Position numbers and translations under genes: made by a program
The notes under the pieces: generated by a model
Database searches by the model: none
The model's input: the letters and a program-made list of their open reading frames with translations, nothing else
Told to the model about the DNA's origin: nothing
Shown: in pieces, positions 1 to 8,965 of the stretch
Numbering within the stretch: position 1 is the first letter of the stretch
Layout: every line of letters begins with the position of its first letter
IMG/VR virus record: IMGVR_UViG_3300025122_003001
Coordinates: 1 to 52,140 of that record
Length of the DNA: 52,140 nt
Strand: one strand, 5' to 3'
Source of the DNA: a virus

Positions 1-1118
1 ATAGTCTTTAAAGCGAGTTTACTTAGTCCCATAATATAGCCTTGTGAACCAACAGTATTTGTCTTATATCCACCACCAAAATTATAAAAACTACTTAGTG
101 AATTTTTATTAATTACTAATTGTCCGTCTCTAGCCATTAAATCTATACCATTCGCTAGTATACTATTATCCTCTCCGTGAGTTCTTGATGTAATAATACC
201 ACACTTATTAATTTTTGAGTAAATCTTAACAAATTCAGTTACTACATCATTTAATGGTGCTGTCTCATTAAAAAATACATATAAATCACACTCTTCATCT
301 TCTGGCCTATCTAACCACACTATGTTATTATATGTACAATTATCTTCTATATGTTTTTTTATATCCTCCTCTTCAAATGCACTATTAACCACAACTCCCA
401 CTTTTACTTTATTATTTTTTATATGTTTTATAGTGTTAAATTTTAATTGCCCTTCTTGTTTCATCGGAAGATTAGTAAAATGTTTACCGACAAATATAAA
501 TCTATTCTTGTGCCATTCATCGTTTACCATACCTACTGATTTATGAATAACTTTAACTTCAAAGTTTACACCAATTTTAACACCTTCTAACCAGTTAGAT
601 ACACAAAAGTCTATCTCGTAGAAATGAAATCCTTTGAAATAGTTATCAAATTTCTTTTTTATTATATCTCTATCAACTAAAAAGAATAATCCGTCTACTA
701 ATAAAGCATCTAATATTTCATTTTTAAAAATCCCTGAGTATTTGGATTGCCATGTTCTGCCTTCATGTGTATGCCATACACTTCCCATCATCTTGGCCCA
801 ATTAGTCCACCACATACCATTCTCTGGTAGTTCAGTCGTACCAGCTATACCTAATATCCCATAATCTGGATTATTAGATTTTAATTTTAATAATTTTTTT
901 GCCCAACCTCTGGTTTCAATGATTAAATCATCATGACAAAAAACTATATTATTATTTTTTGCCTCTTTTAATCCTTTATTATATAATTCTGTTAAAGAAT
1001 ATTTCCCAGGATTTTCATAAATGATAATTTCTATATCTTTTAACCCAGATGTTGACTTTAGATGTCTAACATATTCTTCATCTCTCTGCTTTGTACTTAC
1101 TACTACCGATAATCCCAT
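1..1118 (-). CDS. Glycosyltransferase (Glyco_tranf_2_5-like), C-terminus cut by window edge
   Basis: About 372 residues are visible; the reading frame runs off the left edge still open. The start at 1118 begins MGLSVVVSTKQRD. The N-terminal half resembles the family 2-like glycosyltransferases of phages and polysaccharide loci: a Rossmann-like first strand, then KYSLTELYNKGLKEAKNNNI, a DxD-type stretch VFCHDDLII near residues 61-69, the GILGIAGTT segment, and VDGLFFLVDRDI with GFHFYEIDFCVSNWLEGVKI further on. From about residue 240 the sequence no longer fits that domain (KVGVVVNSAFEEEDI), so a second domain is likely. It would transfer a sugar from a nucleotide-sugar donor; the acceptor is unknown (virion protein, DNA base or host surface glycan). 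It lies 4 bases downstream of the dUTPase gene in the same direction. The fold assignment is from family memory; the substrate is not inferable. Confidence 0.75.
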   Translation of the reverse strand, partial: MGLSVVVSTKQRDEEYVRHLKSTSGLKDIEIIIYENPGKYSLTELYNKGLKEAKNNNIVFCHDDLIIETRGWAKKLLKLKSNNPDYGILGIAGTTELPENGMWWTNWAKMMGSVWHTHEGRTWQSKYSGIFKNEILDALLVDGLFFLVDRDIIKKKFDNYFKGFHFYEIDFCVSNWLEGVKIGVNFEVKVIHKSVGMVNDEWHKNRFIFVGKHFTNLPMKQEGQLKFNTIKHIKNNKVKVGVVVNSAFEEEDIKKHIEDNCTYNNIVWLDRPEDEECDLYVFFNETAPLNDVVTEFVKIYSKINKCGIITSRTHGEDNSILANGIDLMARDGQLVINKNSLSSFYNFGGGYKTNTVGSQGYIMGLSKLALKT

Positions 1119-1122
1119 AATA

Positions 1123-1734
1123 TTATTTTATCCCTGTACTTCCAAAACCACCCGTGTCTCTATCAGTACTTTTTAGTTTAGATACTTTTATATATTTTGC
1201 CCAATTAGTATTAACAATATTATTTAAAACTGCTTGAGCTATCCTATCACCAGGATTTATGATGAAAGGAACATCACCTAAATTTATTAGTATGACCTTT
1301 ATCTCGCCTATATAACTTCTATCCACAGTACCTGGTGTATTAAGAACTGTTATACCATGTTTTAAAGCTAACCCACTTCTAGGTCTTACCTGTAATTCAT
1401 AATTCTCTGGTAATTCAAAGTAAAGGCCAGTAGGGATGAGTTTCCTTTGTAGTGGATTTATTGTGGTCGATTCATCTAAGTCAGCTCTTAAGTCAAACCC
1501 ACTATCATCTTTATGTGCGTATTCTGGGTCTTGGTTATTGGACTTATTAACATACTTTACCTCCATTTTTGGAATATCTTCCTCAGTTATAAAAGAAGTT
1601 TTTTCCAATTCTTCTAGGTCTATCCCTAAAATTTTTGGTAATTCTATAGGTGCCTCACTCATAGAATTATCACTTGCGTACTTTTCTATTTGAGATAAAG
1701 TACTTTTCATTTTCTTATTAGTCTTACTATTCAT
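1123..1734 (-). CDS. dut: dUTP diphosphatase (dUTPase) with N-terminal extension
   Basis: This trimeric dUTPase hydrolyses dUTP to dUMP and pyrophosphate, keeping uracil out of phage DNA and feeding dTMP synthesis. All five family motifs are present: AHKDDSGFDLRA (73-84), RPRSGLAL (117-124), NTPGTVDRSYIGE (132-144, with the presumed catalytic Asp138), PGDRIAQAVL (161-170) and the C-terminal phosphate-binding arm RDTGGFGSTG (182-191). At 203 residues it is longer than the usual 140-150. The excess is an acidic N-terminal segment of about 55 residues that matches nothing I recognise. Several Met codons (M1, M9, M25) could serve as starts, so the true N-terminus is uncertain. It sits between the exonuclease-like gene (6 bases upstream) and a glycosyltransferase, probably in one transcript. 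Confidence 0.95.
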   Translation of the reverse strand: MNSKTNKKMKSTLSQIEKYASDNSMSEAPIELPKILGIDLEELEKTSFITEEDIPKMEVKYVNKSNNQDPEYAHKDDSGFDLRADLDESTTINPLQRKLIPTGLYFELPENYELQVRPRSGLALKHGITVLNTPGTVDRSYIGEIKVILINLGDVPFIINPGDRIAQAVLNNIVNTNWAKYIKVSKLKSTDRDTGGFGSTGIK

Positions 1735-1740
1735 AATATT

Positions 1741-2454
1741 TTACTTCAATAATTTTATTTTTAACATTAGTCTCATCACATCTAAAAGGTTAGACTCACA
1801 TCTGTCTTTTATCACCTCCCATTCTCCAGTATTCTCAACTTCCCAATACAGTTGGTGTGTTTTTTCTGTACTAACTGTTTTTTCTTTTTCTTCTTTTTTT
1901 AATCCCATAGATGCTGTTATAACATCTAAAGAATATAAGCCTCTACCTGAAGCAAAACCCCAAACATCTTTTGTGTCTATAGCTCTAATCTCCCAAGGTT
2001 TGGTGTCATGATTAGGAAATATTTGTGGTGGGTTTATGCCATTTATAAGCATTCTTTTAGCAACACAGGGGATAGAAAATGATTTTATCTCATGACCACA
2101 TATTTTAAATCCTAAATTGTCTACCTTATTTAGTAACCCTTTGAATTTAGTTATTATTTCTTTCTCGTTTAGATTATAGTAGGATTCTACTTTTGGTGTA
2201 TTGTCAGTTTGTAAAAATCCTGCACTTATGCATACAATTCTAGCAAATTCTGGTATTCCTGCGGCTCTTTTTATAAAAATTTCTTCAGACGATAGGTTAT
2301 CGTCCTCGGTAAACCATTTTCTTATATATTGTAGAACATTATTCTCCCAACTATCATATAATAGAGGGTATTCTCTTTTTAATTCGGTTAGATTAGAAGT
2401 TATCCCAGCGGTTTCGATGTTAAAGAATAGTAGTTTATTAAGGTTTTCTGACAT
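1741..2454 (-). CDS. PolB-type DEDD 3'-5' exonuclease homologue with degenerate active site
   Basis: The 237-residue protein aligns from memory with the predicted 3'-5' exonucleases related to the PolB exonuclease domain (DNA_pol_B_exo2 family) common in Bacteroidetes. Family landmarks include AGIPEFARIVCISAG (65-79), KRMLINGI (133-140), KPWEIRAIDT (152-161) and LYWEV (202-206). The catalytic positions are changed. The usual DIET is NIET (Asn12, Glu14 kept). The usual HNxxEFD is HEIKSFS (Ser127). The usual YCxxDV is RCESNL (Arg218, Asn222). Thus three of four metal-binding acids and the Tyr are lost. It is therefore probably a non-catalytic homologue, or it acts through other residues. The frame is intact and long, so this is not simple decay. 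It is co-oriented with dut downstream. Confidence 0.8.
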   Translation of the reverse strand: MSENLNKLLFFNIETAGITSNLTELKREYPLLYDSWENNVLQYIRKWFTEDDNLSSEEIFIKRAAGIPEFARIVCISAGFLQTDNTPKVESYYNLNEKEIITKFKGLLNKVDNLGFKICGHEIKSFSIPCVAKRMLINGINPPQIFPNHDTKPWEIRAIDTKDVWGFASGRGLYSLDVITASMGLKKEEKEKTVSTEKTHQLYWEVENTGEWEVIKDRCESNLLDVMRLMLKIKLLK

Positions 2455-2548
2455 AATATTAGGTTTAAATGTTTTATTATAAAACTAACAAATACTATCA
2501 GTAAAATCAAACTATATTATTGTCTAATTAAACTTTATTTTAAACGGT

Positions 2549-2794
2549 CTACGCTTCTATTTTTTGGGTATAATACTTAGGGGTTAGTTGTGGGTGAATA
2601 ATATCTTCATAAGGCGCTTTAACTAAAGACACGATTTCAGAATCTCTAGTGTCTTCTGCTAAATAATAAGACATTCTTTGTGTTGCCTCAAATACAGATT
2701 CTGATTCTAAGATATATTTAAATTTTTTAACTTTTGGGGTTCCGTTATTGTCTATAACACCCGTTTCAAATGCGACTATTGCTTGGTAATACAT
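2549..2794 (-). CDS. Small conserved-type phage protein, DUF4494-like layout
   Basis: This 81-residue protein has the order seen in small Bacteroidetes and phage proteins of DUF4494 type: a first beta strand (MYYQAIVAFETG), a second strand with a lysine-rich turn (KVKKFKYILES), a helix with the SVFEATQRMSYYL pattern, then a strand (SEIVSLVKAPYEDII). The resemblance is in layout only and is weak; no function is assigned. It starts 5 bases downstream of the glycosyltransferase stop codon and so is probably translated from the same transcript. No signal peptide, membrane segment or metal site is visible. Confidence 0.55.
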   Translation of the reverse strand: MYYQAIVAFETGVIDNNGTPKVKKFKYILESESVFEATQRMSYYLAEDTRDSEIVSLVKAPYEDIIHPQLTPKYYTQKIEA

Positions 2795-2799
2795 AATTT

Positions 2800-4032
2800 T
2801 TAGTTTTTATTGTTTTTATCTACGAGCATCTTATAATATTCTGCTCTATTTCTAGTAACCACATCTATATGATATTTTTGAACTGTTTCATATAGTCTCT
2901 CTCCTAAATCCTCTCTTAAAGAAGGGTTATTTAGTAAAGTTTTTATGTGTTTATCCCACATCTTGTGGTTTTTATGTGTATCAACTAATAAAGCGTTCCC
3001 TTCATTAGTAAACCCACCACCGTATTTAGCGGCGTTTATTAAATCTATTTGATATGGCCCATAATTCTGAGCAATTAATGCTTTCTTATGGAATCCAGCT
3101 TCAATAACCTTTAACTGAGATTTAACTCTATTAAATGTATGTTCTTTAATTGGGGCAAGACTCACATCAAATTTATTATAATTAGAAGCATAAGTGGTAA
3201 TAGGTTTAGTCCATACTCTTCTATAAGGTACATCATCTTCATTATTATATTCTTCATCAATAAATTTTAATAAATGTTTATGATATTGTGGTGAAACTGT
3301 AGTAAATTTATTAGTAAAAATTTCTTCATATTTGTACCATATCGATTCATGTGGTTCAATTGGTCTTTGTTTCTGTTCACCTGTTGCCTGGTCTATAAAA
3401 GTTATACTTCCTCTAGTGTCAAACCCACACAATACAAATTGTAACTTATCTATATATGGTTGTAATTTCCCTACAACCCCAGATAATATTCTTAAATCTT
3501 CCATATGTGAAGACCCTCCTAACCATCCAACCCTTAGTCTATCAGAGTCTTGTGTATCTGATTGGAATTGTTTCTCTCTAGGGTCTACAGCGTTAGGAAA
3601 CACTTCTACTGAAGAATTTAACTTTTTTATTTCATCAGCAAATATTGGTGTGGTTGTATTAACATGTTCAGCTAATCTTATATTTTCCATGATTAACTCA
3701 TCTAAGTTATTTTGTTTTACCATCATATGAGCTGGGTGGTCTATGGTTGGTAACCAGTAATCATCTATATCCATAATACTAGTTATCCCCATCTTTTTCA
3801 GTTTAGGAGCAACTTTTTTAGATAAATCATAATTAGGTGATAAAGTTCTATGATAGTGAATAATATCATATTGTTTTAGATATTCATCATTCTCTAACTG
3901 TGGTTCATAATCTACATCAACCCAAAAATCATCTGGAAATAAGTTTTGTAAAGATAAATGAGGGTCTACACTTCTAAATTTAGATACACCTGTTCTGTCA
4001 CTCGGTATTACTAGTATTTTAATTTTGCTCAT
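2800..4032 (-). CDS. GT4-like (GT-B fold) glycosyltransferase
   Basis: The 410-residue protein has the two-domain layout of GT-B glycosyltransferases. The N-terminal Rossmann domain starts with KIKILVIPSD and contains YDIIHYHR (55-62) and SIMDIDDYW (around 85-93). The C-terminal donor-binding domain starts near DRLRVGWLGGSSHMEDL and ends with NNPSLREDLGERLYETVQ, a typical helix closing the GT4 donor domain. It would move a sugar from a nucleotide-sugar to an unknown acceptor. It is oriented with the exonuclease-like and dUTPase genes. The gene lies just downstream of the capsid-operon terminator (4093-4120) and has no clear promoter motif of either class seen elsewhere in the window. A role in glycosylating virion proteins or modified DNA bases is only inference. 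Confidence 0.8.
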   Translation of the reverse strand: MSKIKILVIPSDRTGVSKFRSVDPHLSLQNLFPDDFWVDVDYEPQLENDEYLKQYDIIHYHRTLSPNYDLSKKVAPKLKKMGITSIMDIDDYWLPTIDHPAHMMVKQNNLDELIMENIRLAEHVNTTTPIFADEIKKLNSSVEVFPNAVDPREKQFQSDTQDSDRLRVGWLGGSSHMEDLRILSGVVGKLQPYIDKLQFVLCGFDTRGSITFIDQATGEQKQRPIEPHESIWYKYEEIFTNKFTTVSPQYHKHLLKFIDEEYNNEDDVPYRRVWTKPITTYASNYNKFDVSLAPIKEHTFNRVKSQLKVIEAGFHKKALIAQNYGPYQIDLINAAKYGGGFTNEGNALLVDTHKNHKMWDKHIKTLLNNPSLREDLGERLYETVQKYHIDVVTRNRAEYYKMLVDKNNKN

Positions 4033-4092
4033 ATTTTTCTGTTGTTTGAATAAAAAGTAAGGAAAATAAATGGTATGTCAAACTTGTGGGCA

Positions 4093-4120
4093 TAAAAAAA
4101 AGCCCCGTAGGGGGCTTTTT
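4093..4120 (-). terminator. Rho-independent terminator downstream of the capsid gene
   Basis: A GC-rich stem GCCCC/GGGGC closes on the loop GTAG and is flanked by A and T runs, so it can act in both directions. It lies 25 bases beyond the capsid stop codon and gives a U tract when read leftward. It separates the virion operon from the glycosyltransferase-dUTPase genes. Confidence 0.85.
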
Positions 4121-4144
4121 CTTCTTATTCTATCAAACTTAAGA

Positions 4145-5977
4145 TTATCTAAGTTCTCTAATGTCAAATGTTCTAACACCGTCAATTGTAATAGCTCCAT
4201 AGAATCTATTGTTAACCACCTTCTTAGCGTATCTAGTCATGATACCTTTGATTGGTGCAAAGTTAAATGGATTATACATAGTTGGTGTAAGTTGTAATGG
4301 TACATACGGAGCGTAAATATATCCTGTATCTAATAAAGATGTCCCTTTATGTCCAATTAACACTTTGTTAGCTGGGAAATAAGGGTCTCTATATACAGTA
4401 TATCTACCTGATAATGTTCCAATCTTCTCAATACCCATGTTGTACTGGTCTTGGTCTGGAGCTGCGTTTGAAGCGTGGAAGTATTCTAAGTCATCAAATA
4501 TTGCCGAGCATTCTGATGAACATACAATCCAGTTCGCACCACCTCTCAACGTAGATTTGTGAATCTGTGCTGAAATTTGGTTAATAGCAGTAATCAGAGT
4601 TTGATTCCAGTCTTTTTGAGTATAAGGAGCTTGACCTGCTTGGAAACGTTTCCATCCGTTGTAATCCCATCTTAATGTCCAAGATGCTGCTGCTCTTAAA
4701 TCTTTAAGAATCTCACGGTCTATCTCAGCCGCAACTTCTTCAGATAATAGAGCTGTTAATTCAGCTTCTGCATCAATGTTATGGAACGCACTAACGTCTT
4801 GTGCAAGTTCAGGAGACCAAGTAGCTCTTAATTTTCTTTCTGTTACTGAAACAGTTACAGAGTCTAAATCAAATGATACTTCTCCTAATTCATCCTCAAA
4901 TTCAAGGTCTTGGTAAATTCTATACTCAGCAGTAAAGTTAGTAGTCGAAAGTGACGACGTAACATTAGCACCAACATAACCATCTACCGATTCACATGTA
5001 ATACATGCTGGACATGATAAATCTAGTTCTAAGTAAAGGTAACCCTCTATGTCACAAACTGTTTCATAAGTAGAGTCTCTTCCTGGCCAGTAAGCTTTAG
5101 CTGTACCTGGATTACCCTCAACAATACCTGAACCGTATTTTTGAGTTACCAATCTAAATGGTACATATCCACCAGCTGCAACTACTTGAGTAGTACTACC
5201 AGTTGGACAACAAGTTACTGCCGCAGCAGCTCTAATTTTTAATGAAGATAAGAATTCTTCTGTGTCCATCTCGTTACCGTTAGGACCAATTAATTTACCT
5301 GCTCCCGCAGTTGAGAAACCTCCTAATCTAACTAGTAAGCTTCTAAGACCTCCATTAAGACAGTCGTAAGTATTATACGTTCCACTAGCAGTTCTACCTG
5401 TAAGAGCGTACCATATACCCGCTTTTTCCATAGTTCCACCAGTAGTATTCCATGTTACAAAATCTGCTGTACGTGTTACAGCTGAATATCTACCTTTCGA
5501 AATATCAAATAGCCCTCTACCATCTTCATAGTATTGGTCGTATAAGTTTACTGTGTCATAAGTTTGGTTATTTGCGTTAGTTTGGCCTGGCATCCCTTTA
5601 GGTTCATAATGACCCCAATCGTTTGCACCTCTCCAACGTCTGTCTGAAATTTTTGGTACAAAGTAGAACAATTTACCAATTGGTAAGTTCAAAGCTTGTA
5701 CCGATACAATGTCGTTAGCTAGTAATTTAGAAAATACTCTTCTAATTATTGGGAAAACAACTGTTTCAAATGAACCTGATGCATCAGCTTGTGTCGCCTC
5801 ATTGATTAAATGAGTCGCTTGGTTTTCATATAACTGAGCAACGTTTTCTCTTGTATGACCTTTAAGACCATCCAAGAATCCAAGTTTGTTCCATTTTTCA
5901 ATAGTGTCTTCTCTAATAACTTTAAGATGTTTTAATCCGATATTACCTACTAAACCTGATTCTAATAAAGCACCCAT
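4145..5977 (-). CDS. Major capsid protein (T4 gp23-like)
   Basis: This is the main head protein, 610 residues, HK97 fold in T4-like phages. Recognisable family segments are ENVAQLYENQATHLINEA (44-61), FPIIRRVFSKLLANDIVSVQ (around 75-94) followed by PIGKLFYFVP, the insertion-rich centre with Cys pairs (CCPTGSTTQ, CPACITC), YTVYRDPYFP, and the C-terminal MTRYAKKVVNNRFYG. T4 gp23 is matured by the prohead protease after an LTE site near residue 65. The equivalent here would be after LINE, Glu60, giving a mature chain starting ATQADASG; this is inference. It is the last gene of the virion operon, after scaffold and protease, and is followed by a strong terminator, as expected for a very highly expressed late gene. 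Confidence 0.95.
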   Translation of the reverse strand: MGALLESGLVGNIGLKHLKVIREDTIEKWNKLGFLDGLKGHTRENVAQLYENQATHLINEATQADASGSFETVVFPIIRRVFSKLLANDIVSVQALNLPIGKLFYFVPKISDRRWRGANDWGHYEPKGMPGQTNANNQTYDTVNLYDQYYEDGRGLFDISKGRYSAVTRTADFVTWNTTGGTMEKAGIWYALTGRTASGTYNTYDCLNGGLRSLLVRLGGFSTAGAGKLIGPNGNEMDTEEFLSSLKIRAAAAVTCCPTGSTTQVVAAGGYVPFRLVTQKYGSGIVEGNPGTAKAYWPGRDSTYETVCDIEGYLYLELDLSCPACITCESVDGYVGANVTSSLSTTNFTAEYRIYQDLEFEDELGEVSFDLDSVTVSVTERKLRATWSPELAQDVSAFHNIDAEAELTALLSEEVAAEIDREILKDLRAAASWTLRWDYNGWKRFQAGQAPYTQKDWNQTLITAINQISAQIHKSTLRGGANWIVCSSECSAIFDDLEYFHASNAAPDQDQYNMGIEKIGTLSGRYTVYRDPYFPANKVLIGHKGTSLLDTGYIYAPYVPLQLTPTMYNPFNFAPIKGIMTRYAKKVVNNRFYGAITIDGVRTFDIRELR

Positions 5978-6004
5978 AATTTTATATTTTTTTTATGTTT
6001 TTAT

Positions 6005-7621
6005 TTATTTTATTTTACTCATGATATCTAAACTTCTTGCGATTTGTGGGTCAACATACGTTCTTGATTCTATCAAGTTCGATGCACCCGTCACAGGAGC
6101 TTTAGTTATCTTTTTTTGTACACTTTCACTAAGTTGTACAGTCTTTTTGCTATTTTTGTTTTCTAAAGATTCTTTTACAGCACTTTTTGTACTAGAAGAA
6201 AGTTGTTTCTTCATGTTTTTATAAAGTGCTTTAGACTCTTTAAGAGATTCAACTGAATCAAATCTTCTAAGAATGTTAATTTTCTCAGACTTGTTAGTTG
6301 TGTGTTCTGTAAACAATTTCGTAGCGTAAGCTAAGTTAGAATTGAATACAGCGACTTCATTTAACTTGTCTCTAAACATTACAAGAGCTTTTTTATATTC
6401 TCCATTTTTGCTTTTAAGAACATTAACTTCCCCTTTTAGATTATCGATAGTTTCAGTAAGAACTTTAGTCCCGGCCATTCTTTTTCTTTCGTTTATAAAA
6501 CGATTTCTTATAGAACGTTTAGACTCTTTCATGTTGATTCCGGCTTTTTCTCTTGCAGCTTTATTGTACTTATTACTTCTATTACCTGCATGAACTTTCT
6601 GACCTAGATTATTTCCACGCCACATTTCTTGAAAATCCGATTCACCTTCTTCTCTGGCTGTTTCTTTTCTTTTACCCCCTCGGCCATAATGACCTTTCTT
6701 TTTACGGTCTCCCGTTGGGATATCACCTAAACCTCCTCCGTAGGTGGAATCTTCTTCCATGTAGTCTTTACGTTCTTTTTCAACACCGTCAACATCTACT
6801 CTTGGGTCTTCACCCTTTTTAGAGCCCCATCTTTCTTCTAGGTCTCCTTCAGGAGTTGTTTCCATATCGATTTCATACATTTGTTCTTCAGCTGCCTCTT
6901 TGCCTTGTTCGTATTCATATTTGTCTACGTCACCTCTTTCAGCATCTGATTCATACTCATCTTCAGTAAGTTGGTATTCTACTTCTGCCTCTTCTTCTTC
7001 ACCTTCATTATCTAGGTCGCCTGCTTCTATGTCAATATCCTTCATTTCTACATCTGCACCTTCGTCCATCTCAGTCTTATCTTCATCTTCCAGTTTCTCT
7101 TCACCCGGCCTTGTCACCCCTGGGTCTTCTTTGATTCTCTTTTTAGATTCTTCTAATTCTATTCGGTACTCCTCTCCAGTACCCTCATCTTCTATGCTGA
7201 TTACATCATCGTCCTGTTTTACGATTACGCCGTCTTCAGCACCCATAGCTTTAAAGACTTTTAGTACATCATCGTCGGATGCTTGTGTTAAGTCTAGTGG
7301 TTCAAACTCGTCTTCGCCTTCAGGTGATGGAATTTCTTCTGCGTCTACTTCGTCCGCCATAGCTAAAACGTCTTCCATTTCGTCATCATCTTCCTCATCG
7401 TCTATGTCAATAACTTCTTCGTCATCAACCATTGCTTCGAGTTCTTGTTCTTTTATTACCTTTTGTTTTCTTAAACCATTATTAGATAATGATTCTTTTA
7501 CCAGTTCTTCAATTTCTTCCTTCATAGTAGAAGCAAGTATTTCTTTTGCATTGGATTTCACAGTTTCTTCAATCTGTTGGGCTTCAATCAGAGCCGATTC
7601 AAGTAAGGATTTGTTACTCAT
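6005..7621 (-). CDS. Prohead core scaffold protein (gp22-like)
   Basis: The 538-residue protein lies exactly between the prohead protease and the major capsid gene, the place of T4 gp22. The N-terminal two thirds is extremely acidic and low in complexity (DIDDEEDDDEMED and similar). The middle is basic (RKKKGHYGRGGKRKE). The last 150 residues form a predicted coiled coil (TIDNLKGEVNVLKSKNGEYK) resembling the helical core of gp22-type scaffolds. Several LxE/IxE sequences could be cut by the protease. Function: internal scaffold for capsid assembly, degraded at maturation. Identity rests on position and composition more than on sequence, and it is much longer than T4 gp22 (269 residues). A TATTTAT late-type motif lies 36-46 bases upstream of the start. 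Confidence 0.75.
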   Translation of the reverse strand: MSNKSLLESALIEAQQIEETVKSNAKEILASTMKEEIEELVKESLSNNGLRKQKVIKEQELEAMVDDEEVIDIDDEEDDDEMEDVLAMADEVDAEEIPSPEGEDEFEPLDLTQASDDDVLKVFKAMGAEDGVIVKQDDDVISIEDEGTGEEYRIELEESKKRIKEDPGVTRPGEEKLEDEDKTEMDEGADVEMKDIDIEAGDLDNEGEEEEAEVEYQLTEDEYESDAERGDVDKYEYEQGKEAAEEQMYEIDMETTPEGDLEERWGSKKGEDPRVDVDGVEKERKDYMEEDSTYGGGLGDIPTGDRKKKGHYGRGGKRKETAREEGESDFQEMWRGNNLGQKVHAGNRSNKYNKAAREKAGINMKESKRSIRNRFINERKRMAGTKVLTETIDNLKGEVNVLKSKNGEYKKALVMFRDKLNEVAVFNSNLAYATKLFTEHTTNKSEKINILRRFDSVESLKESKALYKNMKKQLSSSTKSAVKESLENKNSKKTVQLSESVQKKITKAPVTGASNLIESRTYVDPQIARSLDIMSKIK

Positions 7622-7656
7622 AAATTATCTGTTATATTTTTATTATAGTTTTATTC

Positions 7657-7667
7657 ATAAATAAATA
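7657..7667 (-). promoter_or_regulatory. Candidate late promoter motif (TATTTATTTAT)
   Basis: Two overlapping copies of TATTTAT read on the minus strand, 36-46 bases upstream of the scaffold start. It belongs to the recurrent set described in the findings; activity is inferred from position only. Confidence 0.5.
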
Positions 7668-7723
7668 TGAAGGGGACTGTAAAAAGTTTGTGTTTTATAC
7701 GTCAAAACCCTTAAAAAGTAAGT

Positions 7724-8431
7724 TTACCTATCTAAAAAGTTATCTAACTTCTTCATCATAGATAAAGCATCTGATTTTGGGGCTGAATAATCTGCTGGTG
7801 GTATAGCTTCTTCTATCGTCTCTGCATATTTGTCTTTGTCCTTCATGTCGTTGAATAAATAAGCTCCTGGAGTTGATGGTGAGGACACTAAATCAAAACA
7901 TATTAACTCAAAATCATCTTGTACTATATTTTTTCCTCCTTCACTTTTTAATGACCCCACACCCCTAGAAGAAATCCCTAGAGTAACACCGTGTCTTAAT
8001 AAATTAGCTGCTATATCGCCCACACATGAAATAATCCCAGTCTTATGGTAAGCTGGTGAGGTTAGTATTTGGAGTTTTCCCATCAATGTATCTCCGTCCC
8101 AAAAAGTTTCTACAACTCTGTGAGAACTTCTTTCTAAATCTACTAATGATGATTCTGGATGGTTTAATTCGGATAAGGCTCTTCCTTGCCCTATTAATTG
8201 TTGGTATTTGTCTACTTCTCTTTTTAGTATCTCTGCGGGGTATACTCTACCATTTCTATTTTGTACACCACATTTTTGTAAAACAGCATAAATAAAAACC
8301 CCATCGGAATCTTTAAATCCTTTGGTCTCTGTTATTATTTTTTTATTTAATTCGTAATGTGGAGATATGTGCCCCGCATCATTCTCTAATAGGACTCCTT
8401 TACCGATTTCGTTTGCTTCAAGTATACGCAT
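7724..8431 (-). CDS. Prohead core protease (T4 gp21-like)
   Basis: The serine protease of the prohead (peptidase family U9/S80), 235 residues, cleaves scaffold and capsid proteins during head maturation, typically after L/I-x-E. Visible features: NRNGRVYPAEIL (58-69), the active-site His in ELNHPESS (His91), an acidic segment WDGDTLMG (111-118) that may hold the third catalytic residue, and the Ser in LGISSRGVG (Ser154 or Ser155). FDLVSSPSTPGAYL (179-192) is a characteristic family segment. The start MRILEAN lies 18 bases from a TATTTAT motif. Order protease, scaffold, capsid matches T4. Confidence 0.92.
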   Translation of the reverse strand: MRILEANEIGKGVLLENDAGHISPHYELNKKIITETKGFKDSDGVFIYAVLQKCGVQNRNGRVYPAEILKREVDKYQQLIGQGRALSELNHPESSLVDLERSSHRVVETFWDGDTLMGKLQILTSPAYHKTGIISCVGDIAANLLRHGVTLGISSRGVGSLKSEGGKNIVQDDFELICFDLVSSPSTPGAYLFNDMKDKDKYAETIEEAIPPADYSAPKSDALSMMKKLDNFLDR

Positions 8432-8449
8432 AGATTAATATCTTTACAT

Positions 8450-8471
8450 ATAAATACAAGATAGATAAATA
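8450..8471 (-). promoter_or_regulatory. Candidate late promoter motif pair upstream of protease
   Basis: TATTTAT on the minus strand at 8450-8456 and again at 8465-8471, immediately upstream of the protease gene. The nearer copy is 19 bases from the start codon. Confidence 0.5.
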
Positions 8472-8474
8472 AAA

Positions 8475-8906
8475 TTATTTTTTATTGGGGTGGAAGTTAA
8501 AGTATTTGTTATTTCTAAAATTCTGATTTACAATATGGCGGGTTATTTTGTATACAGAATCTTTAATACCCTGAGACCTGATATCTTCCTTAACTCTAAG
8601 AAACAATGTTATTTCACAAGAAACATAACTTCTTTTGTTTGGTTCGATACCGCTGGTACGTAAGTCTAAATCTACAATATTTTTATCTAATTTGAATAGG
8701 TTATTGTCCAATACTTCATTTAAACTCATTTTAATATCTCTTTTTAACAATCCAACAACTCTAACCCAATTACTCACTTCATTAATTGGCTCGGCCCAGG
8801 ATGAGAAATTAATATATAGAGATTTAAAATTCCTATAGTCTACAGTTCCATAGTTAGTTTTAAAACTAGGATGTATATTAAATTTGATTTGTTTTCCTGA
8901 CTTCAT
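8475..8906 (-). CDS. Unknown protein in the head operon
   Basis: A 143-residue, rather basic protein (pI clearly above neutral by eye), starting MKSGKQIKFNIHPSFKTNYG and rich in alternating hydrophobic residues, consistent with a beta-rich fold. It contains SWAEPINEVSNWVRVV (37-52) and KRSYVSCEITLFLRVK (around 91-106). I do not recognise the family. In T4 this position, between portal and protease, is held by small prohead core proteins (gp67, gp68). Here the sequence and charge do not resemble those acidic or helical proteins, so only membership of the head operon is supported. Confidence 0.7.
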   Translation of the reverse strand: MKSGKQIKFNIHPSFKTNYGTVDYRNFKSLYINFSSWAEPINEVSNWVRVVGLLKRDIKMSLNEVLDNNLFKLDKNIVDLDLRTSGIEPNKRSYVSCEITLFLRVKEDIRSQGIKDSVYKITRHIVNQNFRNNKYFNFHPNKK

Positions 8907-8965
8907 AATATATTCTACTTTATATATAAAATATACTAAGTAATACTGTAGAAGTCAAAATAATA

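Noticed and set aside
6900-7664. A 254-residue Ser-rich plus-strand frame
   Set aside because: It is the antisense shadow of the acidic scaffold gene; Ser runs are the complement of Glu/Asp codons.
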